Positions 63,390 to 64,000 of a stretch of DNA of 64,000 nucleotides are shown piece by piece. The notes under the pieces were generated by a model that searched no databases, was not told the origin of the DNA, and saw only the letters and a program-made list of their open reading frames with translations. Location: positions 744,001-808,000 of the forward strand of contig NZ_UGTA01000001.1 in NCBI RefSeq assembly GCF_900454895.1, given 5' to 3'. Each line of letters begins with the position of its first letter. Positions within the stretch are counted from its first letter, which is position 1. Both the position numbers and the translations under genes were made by a program. Source of the stretch: Phocoenobacter uteri. Lineage in GTDB: Bacteria; Pseudomonadota; Gammaproteobacteria; Enterobacterales; Pasteurellaceae.

Positions 63390-64000
63390 ATGATAAACAA
63401 ACTATTGATTTTGCATACTGGTGGCACAATTTCTATGAATGAAGGTGATAATGGTCACGTTGTCCTTTCACAAGAGAACCCATTACTCGCATCAATTAAA
63501 ACATTGCACAGCCCCGCTAAAATCGATCAAGAAGCTATCTTTAATGTACCGTCTCCTCATATTAACCTAACCCATTGGATCTATTTAAAAACGAGAATTG
63601 AAAAAGCAATTTTTCAGGAACACTATACAGGTATAATCATTACTCACGGCACTGATACTTTGGAAGAGACCGCTTATTTTTTAGAATTAAGTATTGATAC
63701 AGATATTCCTATTGTGCTAACCGGTGCAATGCGTTCCAATAATGAACTCGGTTCCGATGGTTTAATCAATTTACAAAGTGCTATTTTAGTCGCCCTAACG
63801 CCAGAAAGTAGAGATCGAGGCGTACTGGTGGTAATGAATGATGAAATTCATCACGCAAAATTTGTAACTAAAACTCATACGACTAATGTGGCTACTTTTC
63901 AAACACCAACATTTGGACCCTGTGGGTTAATTGCGAAACACAATGTATTATATTTTCAACGTTTAACTTGTTATGAACATTTTCCTTTTGAACACTTAGA
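63390..64000 (+). CDS. ansA: Cytoplasmic L-asparaginase (3' end outside window)
   Basis: The first 203 codons start MINKLLILHTGGTISMNEG, with the TGGTIS catalytic-threonine motif, and HGTDTLEETAYFLE near residue 90 with the second Thr-Asp pair. There is no signal peptide, so this is a type I-like cytoplasmic asparaginase. It hydrolyses asparagine to aspartate and ammonia. GGGAAA precedes the ATG. A TATAAT at 63354-63359 may be its -10. The end is cut off by the window. Confidence 0.92.
   Translation, partial: MINKLLILHTGGTISMNEGDNGHVVLSQENPLLASIKTLHSPAKIDQEAIFNVPSPHINLTHWIYLKTRIEKAIFQEHYTGIIITHGTDTLEETAYFLELSIDTDIPIVLTGAMRSNNELGSDGLINLQSAILVALTPESRDRGVLVVMNDEIHHAKFVTKTHTTNVATFQTPTFGPCGLIAKHNVLYFQRLTCYEHFPFEHL

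Overview
The window is a 64 kb piece of a low-GC gamma-proteobacterial chromosome, almost certainly from the family Pasteurellaceae. Gene content and gene order are Pasteurellaceae/Enterobacteria-like: alaS-csrA, rlmE-ftsH, and fMet tRNA-rimP-nusA-infB-rbfA-truB. The core of the DNA uptake signal, AAGCGGT, recurs throughout, often followed by a TTTGCAAATTT stretch. That is the Actinobacillus pleuropneumoniae / Mannheimia / H. ducreyi type rather than the H. influenzae type. Several transcription terminators or intergenic hairpins are built from inverted pairs of this signal. I do not assign a genus. No insertion sequence, prophage, CRISPR array or integron is visible.

Layout. Positions 1-1.4 kb hold the 5' part of an NhaC-family transporter behind a lysine riboswitch, so it is probably the lysine transporter LysW; an H-NS gene diverges from it. 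1.9-15 kb carry ycjX, alaA, menF, truC-yqcC, galU, csrA, alaS, uspA, an SLC13/RCK transporter, tadA and a VirK/YbjX-like gene. 15-19.4 kb hold deaD and pnp without the usual nlpI between them, followed by a frameshifted relic. 20-25.6 kb hold cutC, a DUF985 cupin, an NnrU-like membrane protein, gyrB and mazG. 25.7-37.6 kb contain an unrecognised Cys/His-rich protein, bamE, yejK, argG, yaaW with a divergent XRE regulator, serS, smpB, ppiD, a CPA1 antiporter and rnm. 37.7-44.1 kb is a long leftward run: relA, an EamA exporter, ubiX, cvpA, rnhA, dedA and purR. 44.5-47.1 kb is rlmE-ftsH. 47.3-54.6 kb carry ppc, aroA, two lipoproteins, tsaB and aroG. 54.6-60.8 kb is the conserved translation/transcription operon truB-rbfA-infB-nusA-rimP (reading right to left) behind an initiator tRNA. 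The right end has gppA, a small YjzC-like gene and the start of a cytoplasmic asparaginase.

Most of the window is housekeeping: RNA decay and ribosome biogenesis, stringent response (relA, gppA), aromatic amino acid and menaquinone synthesis (aroG, aroA, menF), envelope quality control (bamE, ppiD, ftsH) and translation. I see no clear new multi-gene system. The points most worth a second look are the riboswitch-controlled NhaC gene, the tandem hairpins between the initiator tRNA and rimP, a PurR-box-like site on the pnp promoter, the palindrome between yaaW and the XRE gene, the unknown protein at 25.7-26.8 kb, the frameshifted relic beyond pnp, and the uptake-signal hairpins.
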